The notes: a model not told the origin generated them from the sequence alone. 64,000 nt of DNA from Bacillus sp. ISL-34 (GCF_018613325.1 NZ_JAGGQJ010000013.1:1-64000), one strand, 5' to 3'; numbered from the stretch's first letter, positions 45,942 to 56,132 are shown. Numbers and translations are program-made.

Positions 45942-46370
45942 TTATATTTCATTATCCGGGTATGTATCTCTCAAGAACTTGACAGACTGATTAATCAATT
46001 CTTTCAATACATTAATATCGATATCTGCCACTTTATTGATGTACACACACCCTTTTCCGGAAGTGTGTTTTCCAAATGCCTGTAACAATTCTTCCCTTTT
46101 TTTGTCCCCTGGGGAGAAATATAAACTGATTTTTGCTTTTCGAGGCGAGAAGCCCACCAGAGGGGCATCGCCTTCGTGACCTGATTCATATTTATAATGA
46201 TAGGTACCGAACCCTATGATGCTCGGTCCCCACATCTTTGCGTCATAACCTGTCGTATTGGTGAAAACATCCAACAACTCATATGCATCTTCACGTTTTT
46301 TCGGATTATCGACGTTCTCAATGAACTCAATGACACTACTGTCAGTTTCTTTGGTTTTTTGTTTATACAT
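45942..46370 (-). CDS. DUF1801-domain protein
   Basis: This 142-residue soluble protein of the DUF1801 (YdhG-like) family has AYELLDVFTNTTGYDAKMWG followed by PSIIGFGTYHY, the core of that domain. The function of the family is unknown. GGGGAGG lies eight bases before the ATG. It is 45 bp upstream of the iolW-like gene on the same strand and may be co-transcribed with it. Confidence 0.8.
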   Translation of the reverse strand: MYKQKTKETDSSVIEFIENVDNPKKREDAYELLDVFTNTTGYDAKMWGPSIIGFGTYHYKYESGHEGDAPLVGFSPRKAKISLYFSPGDKKREELLQAFGKHTSGKGCVYINKVADIDINVLKELINQSVKFLRDTYPDNEI

Positions 46371-46727
46371 GGCCGGAACCTCCCCTATACTAAAAGGTTG
46401 AAAAATGCAAAAGATATCCTTTGCTCAAAACTTAGTACACTATATGAATAGTGTTTTTAGATTAACGTGTATGTATACAGCCTTCATCACCGATGAAATC
46501 CTGACTATCAATGATTGACGGACGGGCTTCATTACTAATTCTCCAAGCTTCATGGCAAATCCTTCATTCAATACCCTTATATATTATAGAACATTGATTC
46601 GTTTTATTCTATTTTAAGAGCAGAGTTTATAAAGGTAAACCTTTTGCGCGTTTAATATCAGTCCTTTATCATAAAAATCTCTACGATCAGAAAATCTAAT
46701 CCTGATCGTAGATTTTTAGTGTATCAG
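46371..46727. other. Intergenic, only a terminator seen
   Basis: These 357 bp hold the nagP terminator at 46673-46717 at the right end and otherwise AT-rich DNA with the promoter of the DUF1801 gene. No gene is seen. Confidence 0.5.
46673..46717 (-). terminator. Terminator of nagP
   Basis: Arms AAAAATCTCTACGATCAG and CTGATCGTAGATTTTT pair with a two-base bulge. The minus-strand arm ends in TTTTT, just after the nagP stop codon. Confidence 0.85.
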
Positions 46728-48203
46728 CTATTGCCGCCGGATCTTTTCAATTTCATCAGCTATGAATTGTACCTGTGTCCCTACGATGACTTGAATGCTT
46801 TGGGGACCCACGATATTGATTCCAGCAACCCCTGTTGATTTGATTTTATTCTGATCGACAGCTCCCATATTTTCCACTTCAACTCTTAAACGGGTTACGC
46901 AGTTATCTACAGATGATACGTTGGCGTCTCCGCCTAACCCCTCATAAATAGCGGAAGCCATTCCAAAGAATTTACTCTCATTATCCCCGTCTTGACTGCT
47001 GTCTGTCTCCGCAATCGCTCCTCCGCCATCAAGCTCATCTTCTGAATCATCTTCTCTGCCGGGAGTCATTAAATTGAATCTTGTTATCAAGAATCGGAAT
47101 AAGAAATAGTATATGACAGCAAAAGCCAGTCCTTGAAGAAGCAGCATATAAGGTTCATTTGCCAGTGGCAATCTTGAACTTAATACAAAGTCAATGAATC
47201 CTGCACTAAAACCAAACCCTGCTGTCCATTGGAAAGTCGCAGCAATAGCTAATGATATTCCTGTTAATAAGGCATGCACAACAAATAGGGCTGGTGCAAC
47301 AAACATGAAAGCAAATTCCAACGGTTCAGTGACGCCTGTGAAAAATGATGCGAAACCGGCTGCGAGCATTAATGAGGCCACTTGTTTTTTCTTTCGTGAT
47401 TTTGCTGAATGGTACATGGCAAGAGCCGCTGCCGGTAAACCGAACATCATGACGGGAAAGAATCCGGCTTGATACATGCCTGTGGTTCCTTTTATTCCTG
47501 TTCCAGCCCAGAATTTACCGATATCGTTAAGGCCTATTACATCGAACCAGAATACGGAGTTTAACGCATGGTGTAAACCTGTTGGTATCAAAAGCCGATT
47601 GAAGAATCCATAGAGTCCTGCTCCAGCAGCACCTAATTCACTTATTCCTTCCCCAAATATAACTAACCAGGAGTAGATGAGTGGCCATACGAAGAATAAT
47701 ATAAGAGAAACCAGTAACATTACAACCGCAGTAAGGATCGGGACAAGGCGTTTACCGCTAAAGAAAGCGAGTGCATCCGGCAGCTCGACCTTACTGAACC
47801 GATTATACATTGCTGCCGCTATAAGGCCCGAGAGGATTCCGACAAATGCATTTTCTATTTTCTCAAAAGCTGGATTTACCTCTTTTGCATCAATTCCCTG
47901 CAGCATCGCCACCGAGTCCGTGGAAAGCAATGTCGTTACGACTAGATAGGCTACCAGCCCGCTCAAAGCGGCGGCTCCATCTTTTCCTTTCGACATCCCC
48001 AACGCCACTCCAACAGCAAACAAGATAGCCATATTGTCAATGATCGAAGAACCTGCTTTTATTAAGAAAGCCGCTAACGGACTTCCCGCTCCCCATCCTG
48101 CTGGATCTATCCAATAACCGATCCCCATTAAAATGGCGGCTGCCGGCAATACGGCTACTGGCAGCATCAAGGAACGTCCAATTTTTTGAAGATATTTTTT
48201 CAT
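46728..48203 (-). CDS. nagP: PTS N-acetylglucosamine transporter, EIICB
   Basis: This 491-residue glucose-family PTS permease has an EIIC membrane domain (residues 1-370, with PTGLHHALNSVFWFD and VTEPLEFAFMFV). An acidic linker of about 30 residues follows, then an EIIB domain whose phosphorylated cysteine is C435 (DNCVTRLRVEV). It imports GlcNAc as GlcNAc-6-phosphate. It lacks an EIIA domain, so a separate EIIA is needed. It is transcribed separately from the neighbouring mur operon (terminator at 48345-48378) but fits it: NagZ and NamZ release GlcNAc outside the cell. AGGAGG precedes the ATG. Confidence 0.85.
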   Translation of the reverse strand: MKKYLQKIGRSLMLPVAVLPAAAILMGIGYWIDPAGWGAGSPLAAFLIKAGSSIIDNMAILFAVGVALGMSKGKDGAAALSGLVAYLVVTTLLSTDSVAMLQGIDAKEVNPAFEKIENAFVGILSGLIAAAMYNRFSKVELPDALAFFSGKRLVPILTAVVMLLVSLILFFVWPLIYSWLVIFGEGISELGAAGAGLYGFFNRLLIPTGLHHALNSVFWFDVIGLNDIGKFWAGTGIKGTTGMYQAGFFPVMMFGLPAAALAMYHSAKSRKKKQVASLMLAAGFASFFTGVTEPLEFAFMFVAPALFVVHALLTGISLAIAATFQWTAGFGFSAGFIDFVLSSRLPLANEPYMLLLQGLAFAVIYYFLFRFLITRFNLMTPGREDDSEDELDGGGAIAETDSSQDGDNESKFFGMASAIYEGLGGDANVSSVDNCVTRLRVEVENMGAVDQNKIKSTGVAGINIVGPQSIQVIVGTQVQFIADEIEKIRRQ

Positions 48204-48344
48204 TCCGCTTTCCTCCTGTCAATTACTGATTTAGGGCAAACCCCATATTCTATTAGACAACGGTTCCTTCCATTTTAGAACTTCATTTCATATATAATTC
48301 AGGAATAAAGTCTTAGCGATATACTCCTCCATCGAAAGTTCATA

Positions 48345-48378
48345 AAAAAAGAAAAGTCCAACCGGACTTTTCTTTTTT
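48345..48378 (-). terminator. Terminator of the mur operon
   Basis: A 15-bp stem (AAAAAAGAAAAGTCC with GGACTTTTCTTTTTT) and a four-base loop lie immediately downstream of namZ. It separates the mur operon from nagP. Confidence 0.93.
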
Positions 48379-48381
48379 CAC

Positions 48382-49620
48382 TTATTTATAGAGCAAGTAG
48401 TTTTTGCGAACCTTTTTAAAAGCATCCTGCTTTGCTTGATATTCTTTCATGATTTCATTTACTGATGAACCTTCTTCGATTCTTGACATTACCCAGCCAT
48501 TGCCAATCAATAAATTGAAATTTTTGGCTGCAAGGAATTCGAAATCACCAGGATATAGATCCTGAATGGTCTTGATGATGTGAAGTCCAGTAGGGACAGC
48601 CTTGAATTCCTCTCTATCCGTTATATAAATTTCCACACCGTGGCTGAGTTTACCTGCATGTTTTGAAAATGTAGGTGTAAAGGAGGCTGCCCTGAATTTT
48701 ACGCCAGGTAACCTTAATGCATTTAATTTCCCAGCAAGCTCATCACTGTTTATATAAGGAGCACCAATCAACTCGAATGGTTTAGTCGTTCCTCTGCCTT
48801 CCGAGACATTCGTTCCCTCGATCAAGCCTGTAGCCGGATATACGAAAGTAGTTGAAACGGCCGGCATGTTCGGTGACGGCAAGACAAAAGGGAGACCAGT
48901 ATCGTCATAATCCATATCTCGCTTCCAGCCTTTCATCTTGATGACCTTTAGATCTGCACCAATTTTAAATTCCTTATTGAATAAAGTGGCGAGTTCCCCA
49001 ACAGTCATCCCATGCTTTAGCGGTATTGGGTACAATCCAACAAACGATGAGAATTCAGGTTCAAGTACCGGCCCATCTACCGACTCCCCGCCTTGTGGGT
49101 TCGGCCGATCCAGCACGATAAAAGGGATATCATTTTCTTTGGCTGCTTCCATTGCATATGCCATCGTGTAGATATAAGTGTAATAGCGTGTTCCGACATC
49201 CTGGATATCAAAAACAAGGACCTCAACATCCTTTAACATTTCAGGCGTCGGTTTTTTCGTTTTTCCATATAAGCTATAAACGGGCAACCCTGTTTTTTCA
49301 TCAATATAATATTCAACGCTTGCACCAGCTTGCGCATCTCCACGCACTCCATGTTCAGGACCAAATAACGCTGTCAAATTAATGTCCGGATCATCATGAA
49401 GTAGATCGACGATGCTGGTTAATTTTGAATCGATGCCAGTTGGGTTCGTAATCAAGCCGACTTTCTTTCCGCTTAACACGTTCTTTTCTTCTTTTAAAAG
49501 GACTTCAATACCGGGACTGACCTTTTGTTTTTTCTTCTCTTTAACAGCGGTTACACTTTTTGAGGAAACGATGCCGAAAGTCAACAGACAAATGGTAAAT
49601 AGGATTATCATTCTTTTCAA
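48382..49620 (-). CDS. namZ: Exo-beta-N-acetylmuramidase (DUF1343)
   Basis: This 412-residue protein has an N-terminal signal peptide (KRMIILFTICLLTFGIVSS) and the whole DUF1343/YbbC domain. Typical stretches are VGLITNPTGIDSKLTSIVDL, ALFGPEHGVRGDAQAG, VLVFDIQDVGTRYYTYIYT and the catalytic-region VLDRPNPQGGESVDGP. B. subtilis NamZ removes MurNAc from the non-reducing end of muropeptide glycans outside the cell. Length and the position behind nagZ (13-bp gap) match the B. subtilis gene order. It is the last gene of the mur operon. Confidence 0.92.
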   Translation of the reverse strand: MKRMIILFTICLLTFGIVSSKSVTAVKEKKKQKVSPGIEVLLKEEKNVLSGKKVGLITNPTGIDSKLTSIVDLLHDDPDINLTALFGPEHGVRGDAQAGASVEYYIDEKTGLPVYSLYGKTKKPTPEMLKDVEVLVFDIQDVGTRYYTYIYTMAYAMEAAKENDIPFIVLDRPNPQGGESVDGPVLEPEFSSFVGLYPIPLKHGMTVGELATLFNKEFKIGADLKVIKMKGWKRDMDYDDTGLPFVLPSPNMPAVSTTFVYPATGLIEGTNVSEGRGTTKPFELIGAPYINSDELAGKLNALRLPGVKFRAASFTPTFSKHAGKLSHGVEIYITDREEFKAVPTGLHIIKTIQDLYPGDFEFLAAKNFNLLIGNGWVMSRIEEGSSVNEIMKEYQAKQDAFKKVRKNYLLYK

Positions 49621-49633
49621 AATGCTTCCCTCC

Positions 49634-51574
49634 CTATTTTTTTATGGGTCTTCCAGATTTAATATCTAATCCATATCCAAATTTATAAAGACTTTCAGCG
49701 GGCTTAGTTACTGATGGTATATCGACCGGCAACGTCCCTTTAGGTTTTGATTCTCCAAAAATGGTCGAGATGCCTGCCGGGATATTTGGCTGTCTATAAC
49801 GCCCATTCGAATACCCTTTGAACCCGTAAACAGCAAGAACCGCTTTTGCTTCTTCAAAGTTTGCAACATCATAAGGGTTTCTTAAACTCATTAAAACAAA
49901 TTCTTTATCTTTCTTCTTAGCATGATTCATGACCGCCCTAGGGAAGGCTGTTGCCCACTTCGACGAATCTTTAATGCTATCATCTATCACTCCATCCTTG
50001 ACAGCCGGATCGTTTTTGACAATATAGGAACCAGTTATGACAAAGTCCGATTCATCAATGAGTCTGGCCACTTGATTTGAAAATGACTTTCCTGAAAAAC
50101 TCATGCCCGTTATTTGGACTTTCTTGATTTTCTTTTTATCAGCTAATTCGCTGATGCTCCTGGACATGGATTCAACTTGCTCATCAAAAGGAGCAAGAAT
50201 TAAAACTTTATCATTTTTCTTAGGTTTGAAAGGCAATGTTTTGTCTTCATTTTTCAAAAGAGTGATGGCATCTTCCGCGATTTTCCTTTCTTTATTCAAA
50301 TGATCTTCATTCCCGACCACTTTAAGCGCGGTTTCGATTTTTTTATCGATTGGAGTATCATCAGGGTTTAACATCCCTCTCTTCACTTTCAGTTCAAGTA
50401 TCCTCGTTACAGATTGATTGACTTGACCTAGAGGAATTTCCCCACTTTCCACTGCTGCCTTCACTGCATTGAATACAGAGGTTATATTCTTTTCCATTTG
50501 AAGCGAATTAACCTGTGCAGGCATCAGTGCAATATCAACGCCAGATTTCAGGGCAAGGACCACAGCTTCTTCCTGTCCGAAGTTGTCCGCGATGGCTTTC
50601 ATATTCAATGCATCTGTAACCACAACACCGTCAAAACCCATTTCTTCACGTAATAGACCCGTGATGACCTTATGTGACAACGTTGCAGGAACCATAATTT
50701 CTTGACCGTCTTTCTTACTGATATACTTAGTGTCATCGAATGCAGGAAATTGAACATGTGCAGTCATCATCATATCAACTCCAGCATCGATGGCCCTTTG
50801 GAAAGGAACCAACTCGATGGAACGCAAACGTTCTTTATCATGAGAAACAAGGGGGAGACCATAATGACTATCGACTGCTGTATCTCCGTGGCCGGGGAAA
50901 TGCTTGGTCGTCGCTATCATGTTCTGATTTTGCAATCCTTTTATGGTCTGAATGCCAAGCTTTGATACAAGTTCCGGATCAGAACTGAAGGAACGAACGC
51001 CAATAACAGGATTTCCGGGATTATTATTGACATCGACAGACGGCCCGAAATTGACATTTATGCCAAGTGACGACAGTTCCTTGCCAATGATTTCTCCAGA
51101 TTGATAAGCATAACTCTCTTTTCTGGCTGCACCAAGTGCCATATTACCAGGAAGGTTCGTTCCAGTTTGAAGGCGAGTTACGATTCCCCCTTCCTGATCA
51201 ATCGTTATGAACAGCGGAAGGTCCGGGCTTGCCATCTGCAAACCATCGGTCAGCCGAACCGTTTGTTCGGTATCGACTACATTCTCAGCAAACAGAATCA
51301 CACCGCCCAGATGATATTTTTTGATGATGCTTTCAACTTCTGAGTTCATTTCAATAAACCCCGTCGCCTTCGCTTCTCCTTGTTTTTGCCAATTACGAAA
51401 ATCCGGCATGAGCATTTGACCGACTTTTTCATCGACTGTCATGTTTGCTACGATTTCCTGAATATCCGCTACCGTTTTTTCAGCCTCTGATCCTTTAGCT
51501 GTCGCATTCCCTCCCAGAACGGATAAAACCAAAAATAATGCGATTCCAGCAGGGGCACATATCCTTTTTATCAA
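49634..51574 (-). CDS. nagZ: Exo-beta-N-acetylglucosaminidase, secreted
   Basis: This glycoside hydrolase family 3 enzyme removes GlcNAc from muropeptide non-reducing ends. The catalytic His/Asp region [18 protein letters not shown] and the nucleophile Asp in [11 protein letters not shown] are visible; a second domain follows (about 400-646). A frame is open to 51637, but a TTG at 51574 with GGGAGG nine bases upstream gives [20 protein letters not shown] then GGNATA, a clean signal peptide. That yields 646 residues, close to the B. subtilis enzyme. The upstream 149-bp gap suggests weaker coupling to mupG. Confidence 0.92.
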   Translation of the reverse strand: MIKRICAPAGIALFLVLSVLGGNATAKGSEAEKTVADIQEIVANMTVDEKVGQMLMPDFRNWQKQGEAKATGFIEMNSEVESIIKKYHLGGVILFAENVVDTEQTVRLTDGLQMASPDLPLFITIDQEGGIVTRLQTGTNLPGNMALGAARKESYAYQSGEIIGKELSSLGINVNFGPSVDVNNNPGNPVIGVRSFSSDPELVSKLGIQTIKGLQNQNMIATTKHFPGHGDTAVDSHYGLPLVSHDKERLRSIELVPFQRAIDAGVDMMMTAHVQFPAFDDTKYISKKDGQEIMVPATLSHKVITGLLREEMGFDGVVVTDALNMKAIADNFGQEEAVVLALKSGVDIALMPAQVNSLQMEKNITSVFNAVKAAVESGEIPLGQVNQSVTRILELKVKRGMLNPDDTPIDKKIETALKVVGNEDHLNKERKIAEDAITLLKNEDKTLPFKPKKNDKVLILAPFDEQVESMSRSISELADKKKIKKVQITGMSFSGKSFSNQVARLIDESDFVITGSYIVKNDPAVKDGVIDDSIKDSSKWATAFPRAVMNHAKKKDKEFVLMSLRNPYDVANFEEAKAVLAVYGFKGYSNGRYRQPNIPAGISTIFGESKPKGTLPVDIPSVTKPAESLYKFGYGLDIKSGRPIKK

Positions 51575-51786
51575 TTTAGGCTTCCTCCCTTGTATACTTT
51601 TTAGTTCTGTTAGCAGCAATTCCATATCCACTTCCATGAAGGGGTAAAAACGAATAGAAAAGAACTATATAGATCCTATAAAGAAATCAAGGCAGCATTG
51701 GGAATCCCGTCAGCCGCCTATTTTAACAAGCCATCATGAAATCTATCCATTTATCCATGTATATTTGATTCATAGAGCCCAAATGG

Positions 51787-52797
51787 TCACTCAATTATAA
51801 GTTTTACCGTTTGACCAGGATTTAGAAGGGACAGCAAGGGAATATCTTCTTCTATAACTCGCCCTATCACATTAACTCGGTGATTTGCCCCTAGGTCTCT
51901 CTTGCAAATTTGGACCTCTCCCCGATATCTTCCGTAAGCATCATTGTCCATCGTTATGGATCCAAGGCTGCGTGCAACTGTATTACTCGGCTCAACATTT
52001 GCTGTAACCCGGGTATTCTGCAGACGGAAAACATATTGAGAAACATCTGGCCTCAATTTGTACTGACCGCTTTGCAAGAGTCGGGATTCTGCTCTAACAG
52101 TTAGAATATTTAGATTTTTATAGGCAGTCAGATTCTCAAGCAGATTATTCTCCGTTCCTTGATCTCCAACGTAAACTCCATCCACATGCTGAAACAGCTC
52201 GATACCGGCAGCGTATGGATTCATCAACCTGTGTTTTTCAAGCGTTGGAAGACCCTCATGAATTGGGCCGCGTTTACTTCCTGCACCCGGGATGAAAGCA
52301 AAGATCGGTATGCCGTATTTCTTGAACATTCGATTTTGTTCATGAAAGAATTCTTCCTCAAGGCCCGTTTCAGGCCTTGGATAAAAGTTGTGCCAAGCTA
52401 TCAGATTTTCCGGTTCCACACCGCCCCCAAGCACGGCTAAAAGTTCATCTTCATTCAACGTACTTGCATTCAGTGAGAGTGAAAACACCTTAGATAAAGA
52501 TATGTGCGTTTCTTTATCAAACCCATCATCAAGGCGAATACCTTTAATACCTAATGGCCATAAATCCGTAAATTTGCTAATTCCCAAATGATCAAGCGTG
52601 TTTAATGAAACATCTGCATGGATTTCCATTCCGTAGGACTCTGAAAGCTTTAAAAGCCTGATCATCCTCTTCACGAGGTCACCCTTTTCTTCAGGAATAT
52701 GAAGTGAGGTAAATGCTCTCTTCACTCCCAGGTTAGCAGCATGTATGATTTGTGTTTCTGCATGCGGGTCTTGAAGATAAAAAGAGATTCCGATCAC
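51787..52797 (-). CDS. mupG: 6-Phospho-N-acetylmuramidase (DUF871)
   Basis: This 336-residue protein has the DUF871 layout: a TIM-barrel N-terminal domain (MIGISFYLQDP, then GIKGIRLDDGFD and HNFYPRPETGL) and a C-terminal cyclophilin-like domain (about 220-336). In Staphylococcus aureus MupG cleaves MurNAc-6-phosphate-GlcNAc inside the cell after import by MurP. Here it overlaps the murP stop by 4 bp, supporting the same coupling. B. subtilis mur operons have no such gene as far as I recall, so this operon combines both routes. Confidence 0.9.
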   Translation of the reverse strand: MIGISFYLQDPHAETQIIHAANLGVKRAFTSLHIPEEKGDLVKRMIRLLKLSESYGMEIHADVSLNTLDHLGISKFTDLWPLGIKGIRLDDGFDKETHISLSKVFSLSLNASTLNEDELLAVLGGGVEPENLIAWHNFYPRPETGLEEEFFHEQNRMFKKYGIPIFAFIPGAGSKRGPIHEGLPTLEKHRLMNPYAAGIELFQHVDGVYVGDQGTENNLLENLTAYKNLNILTVRAESRLLQSGQYKLRPDVSQYVFRLQNTRVTANVEPSNTVARSLGSITMDNDAYGRYRGEVQICKRDLGANHRVNVIGRVIEEDIPLLSLLNPGQTVKLIIE

Positions 52798-54164
52798 TTG
52801 AATTCAACCGCCATTTCATCTTTAAATCCAAACAGGTACGTAAAAATAAATCCTGCTATATAGGAAATGAACAACCCAGCGAGGAACAGAGCGATTTGGT
52901 TTGGATGAACTAAAAAGGTAAGCGGCAGTCCGGATACACCGATGGACGACGTTGCGATTCCGAATTGAGCTTGGAATGCTCCACCTACTCCTGCACCTAA
53001 ACATGCCGTTAAGAAAGGCCGGCCCAATGGCAGGGTCACTCCAAATATAAGAGGTTCGCCAATACCCAGCATCCCGGAAGGAAGGCCTCCTCCGATTGCT
53101 CTCTTCAAACTTGCTTTCTTCGTTTTCATATAGATGGCAAATGCCGCTCCCACTTGGCCCGCGCCACCCATCGCCAAAATGGGAAGCAGTGGATCATCTC
53201 CAATCGAATTTATCAATTCTAGATGGACAGGCGTTAAACCTTGATGTAAACCGGTAATGACGAGAGGGAGGAAGGCCGCACCAAGCACGAATCCAGCTAC
53301 AACACCGTCGAAATCCAAAACATTCAATAACCCAGTCGTAATGGCATCCGATAAAAACCCTCCTACCGGCATAAATACAATGTAAGTGACAATCCCAGTA
53401 ATGAGTAAAGCGATGGTTGGCGTCAAAATGATATCCAGTGATTGAGGAATGAATTTCCTTACCTGTTTTTCCACCAATGCTATGAAGATAGCGGCAAAGA
53501 GGACTCCTATCAACCCACCGCGGCCAGGAAGCAAATTTTCACCGAACAATGAAATGTCGCCGACGGCGGGATTGATGACCAAGATACCTGCAAGTGCACC
53601 AAGTGCAGGTGATCCACCGTATTCTTTTGCTGCATTGGTCCCAACCAAAATCCCCAAGTAGGCAAACAGCCCCGATCCGATAACTGTTAAGATGATAGCT
53701 AATTGTGATTCTGCTGCTAGCCAGCCTGCTTGAACGATCGCTTTTGTAATACCGGTAATCAAACCTGATGCCACTAAGGCGGGAATTAAAGGGATGAAAA
53801 TACTTGCAATCCTGCGTAAAAAAAGTTTAAAAGGCTTTGCGTTTTTCCTATCAATCTCTGATTTATTCTTCGAGGCTACTTCTTTTAAGTTCAAATTGCC
53901 TGAAGAATCTTCCAGAAGCTTTTCAAATTCTGTATGAACCTTGTTCACCAAGCCTGGCCCGAGGACGATTTGTATCGTTTCCTCTTCAATGACGCCAAAA
54001 ACGCCTTCCGTATTTTTTATATCTTCCATTTTTACTTTCGAACGATCGATCGGCAGTACCCTTAGTCTGGTCATACAATGTGCAGCATCGGCAACATTTG
54101 ATGCCCCGCCTAATTTCCCCAATAACTCTTCTGCTAAACTGGCGTACTTATCCCCCTTAGCCAT
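52794..54164 (-). CDS. murP: PTS N-acetylmuramic acid permease, EIIBC
   Basis: This 456-residue EIIBC permease has an N-terminal EIIB domain with phosphorylated C30 (AAHCMTRLRVLPID) and an EIIC domain from about residue 110 (FIPLIPALVASGLITGITKA, GLHQGLTPVHLELI, GIGEPLIFGVTLPLGRPFLT). It imports and phosphorylates MurNAc, and in organisms with MupG also MurNAc-GlcNAc. There is no EIIA domain. It lies 21 bp after murR and overlaps mupG. Confidence 0.92.
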   Translation of the reverse strand: MAKGDKYASLAEELLGKLGGASNVADAAHCMTRLRVLPIDRSKVKMEDIKNTEGVFGVIEEETIQIVLGPGLVNKVHTEFEKLLEDSSGNLNLKEVASKNKSEIDRKNAKPFKLFLRRIASIFIPLIPALVASGLITGITKAIVQAGWLAAESQLAIILTVIGSGLFAYLGILVGTNAAKEYGGSPALGALAGILVINPAVGDISLFGENLLPGRGGLIGVLFAAIFIALVEKQVRKFIPQSLDIILTPTIALLITGIVTYIVFMPVGGFLSDAITTGLLNVLDFDGVVAGFVLGAAFLPLVITGLHQGLTPVHLELINSIGDDPLLPILAMGGAGQVGAAFAIYMKTKKASLKRAIGGGLPSGMLGIGEPLIFGVTLPLGRPFLTACLGAGVGGAFQAQFGIATSSIGVSGLPLTFLVHPNQIALFLAGLFISYIAGFIFTYLFGFKDEMAVEFK

Positions 54165-54185
54165 TCAAAAGCCCCCTTTGTCAAA

Positions 54186-55043
54186 TCATTTATATCGATC
54201 TGTCATCGATTTAATGGCAGACCTGGTGTTATCAATATATTGGACAGTCTCTTCATATTGCTCTGAAGCCATCCCCAAAAACAAAATGTCAATCATATAT
54301 AATTGTGCCAATCGTGAGGATGTTGCTGCACTTCGAAACGGTGCTTCATTCGAAAAGGATGTATACAGTGTGGCGTCACATAAAGAAGATACCGTTGTTT
54401 GGCCATAATGAGTCAGCCCGATTGTCTTGACTCCACGTTCTTTTGCCAGCTTCAATATATTGACAACTTCAGGTGTTTCCCCTGAGAATGAAATGGCAAA
54501 AACGATGTCATTTTCATCAGCATTTGCAATCAGTGTTGCAACTAAATGCATATCTGTAAAAGCGGTTGCCCCTTTATTGATACGAAGTAATTTTTGCTGA
54601 GCGTCAGCAGCAACTATATTCGAAGCACCCACTCCGCAAAAGTGGACGGTTTTAGCATTCAGCATCAGCGTTATCGCATGTTTGAGATTATCGTGATCGA
54701 TTATTTCAGATGTGTCCCGAATGGTCTGAATTGAATTACTCGTTGTTTTCTCCACAATCCGATACAGTGATTCGGAAGGCTCGATATCCCGGTATCCCTG
54801 TTCAACGGTCTTCATCAAATCTCCAGCAATCCTTATTTTCAGATCTTGAAATCCTTTTATCCCAAGCGATTTACACAACCTTATTACAGCTGCCCCGCTT
54901 GTTTGGGCAGACGTACTTAATTCCTGTACAGTGCTGTTCACAACTTCATGAGGATTCTTTAGAATATATTCTGCTAGTTTTTGTTCAGATTGCGGCAGCT
55001 TGCTCAACATCGTCTGTATGATGGATAATCCTCCTGTAGCCAT
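54186..55043 (-). CDS. murR: RpiR-family repressor of the mur operon
   Basis: This 285-residue protein has an N-terminal HTH_6 (RpiR) domain (VNSTVQELSTSAQTSGAAVI followed by RLCKSLGIKGFQDLKI) and a C-terminal SIS sugar-phosphate-binding domain (AKTVHFCGVGASNIVAADAQ, FAISFSGETPEVVNI). It should sense MurNAc-6-phosphate and repress the operon. It lies 12 bp downstream of murQ. Palindromes upstream of murQ (55997-56042) are candidate operators. Confidence 0.92.
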   Translation of the reverse strand: MATGGLSIIQTMLSKLPQSEQKLAEYILKNPHEVVNSTVQELSTSAQTSGAAVIRLCKSLGIKGFQDLKIRIAGDLMKTVEQGYRDIEPSESLYRIVEKTTSNSIQTIRDTSEIIDHDNLKHAITLMLNAKTVHFCGVGASNIVAADAQQKLLRINKGATAFTDMHLVATLIANADENDIVFAISFSGETPEVVNILKLAKERGVKTIGLTHYGQTTVSSLCDATLYTSFSNEAPFRSAATSSRLAQLYMIDILFLGMASEQYEETVQYIDNTRSAIKSMTDRYK

Positions 55044-55055
55044 TGCGTCCCCTCC

Positions 55056-55970
55056 TTAATCTTTATAGATCGAGATGGCTTTTCTGACATCTCCATCAGC
55101 ATTTTCCAGTAACTCCATTGCTTTTTCATAATCTGTTGCCGTTTTTATCATGACAATCGCTGGCTTAACTTGATTATTTGCCTTTTCAAGCGTATTCAAT
55201 GCTTGATCATAGTCAGCATTCGTTACGGTTTCTATGATGCTTATTGCACGGTCCTTCAGTTTTTGATTACTGACATTAACATCTACCATCAGATTTTCAT
55301 AGACTTTTCCCAACCGGATCATGGTTGCCGTTGAAATCATATTGAGTACCATTTTATGTGCGGTTGCCGCTTTCATTCTCGTGGATCCTGTTAACACTTC
55401 CGGCCCGACAATCACTTCAATCCCTATATCAGCCGCTTCTGTGATGCTCGCGTTTTTATTGCATGATAAAGCGACCGCTTTAGCCCCGACTTTACTTGCA
55501 TAGCGTAAAGCGCCCTTCACATAAGGGGTACGGCCGCTTGCCGCAATGCCAATAACCGTATCATTTGCTGTAAGTTCCACGTCAATCAGATCACATTCCC
55601 CAAACTCTTCTTTATCCTCTGCACCTTCAACAGCCCGAACAAACGCCTTTTCCCCTCCTGCGATTATTCCCAGCACCCTATCAGGTGGTGTGCTGAAAGT
55701 CGGGGGACATTCCACGGCATCCAGAACACCGAGTCTTCCGCTTGTTCCTGCCCCGATGTATATGAGTCTCCCTCCTTTTTTTAACGATTCGCAAGCCCAT
55801 TCAACCACCGTTTCAATCTCTGGCAATACCTCCTGAACCGCTGCTGCCACTTTAAAATCTTCTTTATTAATTGCAGAAATGATTTCCATCGTATTTACAC
55901 TGTCGATATTCATCGTCTTTTCGTTTCGTAATTCAGTCGTTAATGAACGCAGATGTTCTTCCATAGACAA
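55056..55970 (-). CDS. murQ: N-acetylmuramic acid 6-phosphate etherase
   Basis: This 304-residue SIS-domain enzyme cleaves the lactyl ether of MurNAc-6-phosphate to give GlcNAc-6-phosphate and D-lactate. Conserved stretches are [48 protein letters not shown] and [20 protein letters not shown]. The length equals that of B. subtilis MurQ as I recall it. The TTG start at 55970 lies six bases after AGGAGG; an ATG two codons later is less well spaced. It is the first gene of the operon, behind a cre and palindromes. Confidence 0.95.
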   Translation of the reverse strand: MSMEEHLRSLTTELRNEKTMNIDSVNTMEIISAINKEDFKVAAAVQEVLPEIETVVEWACESLKKGGRLIYIGAGTSGRLGVLDAVECPPTFSTPPDRVLGIIAGGEKAFVRAVEGAEDKEEFGECDLIDVELTANDTVIGIAASGRTPYVKGALRYASKVGAKAVALSCNKNASITEAADIGIEVIVGPEVLTGSTRMKAATAHKMVLNMISTATMIRLGKVYENLMVDVNVSNQKLKDRAISIIETVTNADYDQALNTLEKANNQVKPAIVMIKTATDYEKAMELLENADGDVRKAISIYKD

Positions 55971-55996
55971 TTAAATCCTCCTATAAACAATTACTT

Positions 55997-56069
55997 AAAT
56001 ATAATTTCATTTTTTAATAGAAAATAATGAAATTATATTTCATATTATATTCAATGATAGCGTTTTCAT
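55997..56069 (-). promoter_or_regulatory. mur operon promoter with perfect cre and MurR-type palindromes
   Basis: On the minus strand ATGAAAACGCTATCAT (56069-56054) is a perfect CcpA cre. A -10 box TATAAT (56049-56044) follows. The palindrome TGAAATATAATTTCA (56042-56028) covers the expected start. A perfect 15-bp inverted repeat pairs 55997-56011 with 56026-56040. These are likely MurR operators, so the operon should need both absence of preferred sugar and presence of MurNAc-6-phosphate. Confidence 0.75.
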
Positions 56070-56132
56070 TACTCGAATACAAGATATTTTTGAGAATTTT
56101 GCCCCCCCGAGATTTTTTCAACAATAAAAAAA

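Noticed and set aside
48204-48344. Possible NagR (dre) operator before nagP at about 48255-48268.
   Set aside because: Only half of the expected palindrome (TTGTCTA) is present, too weak to call.
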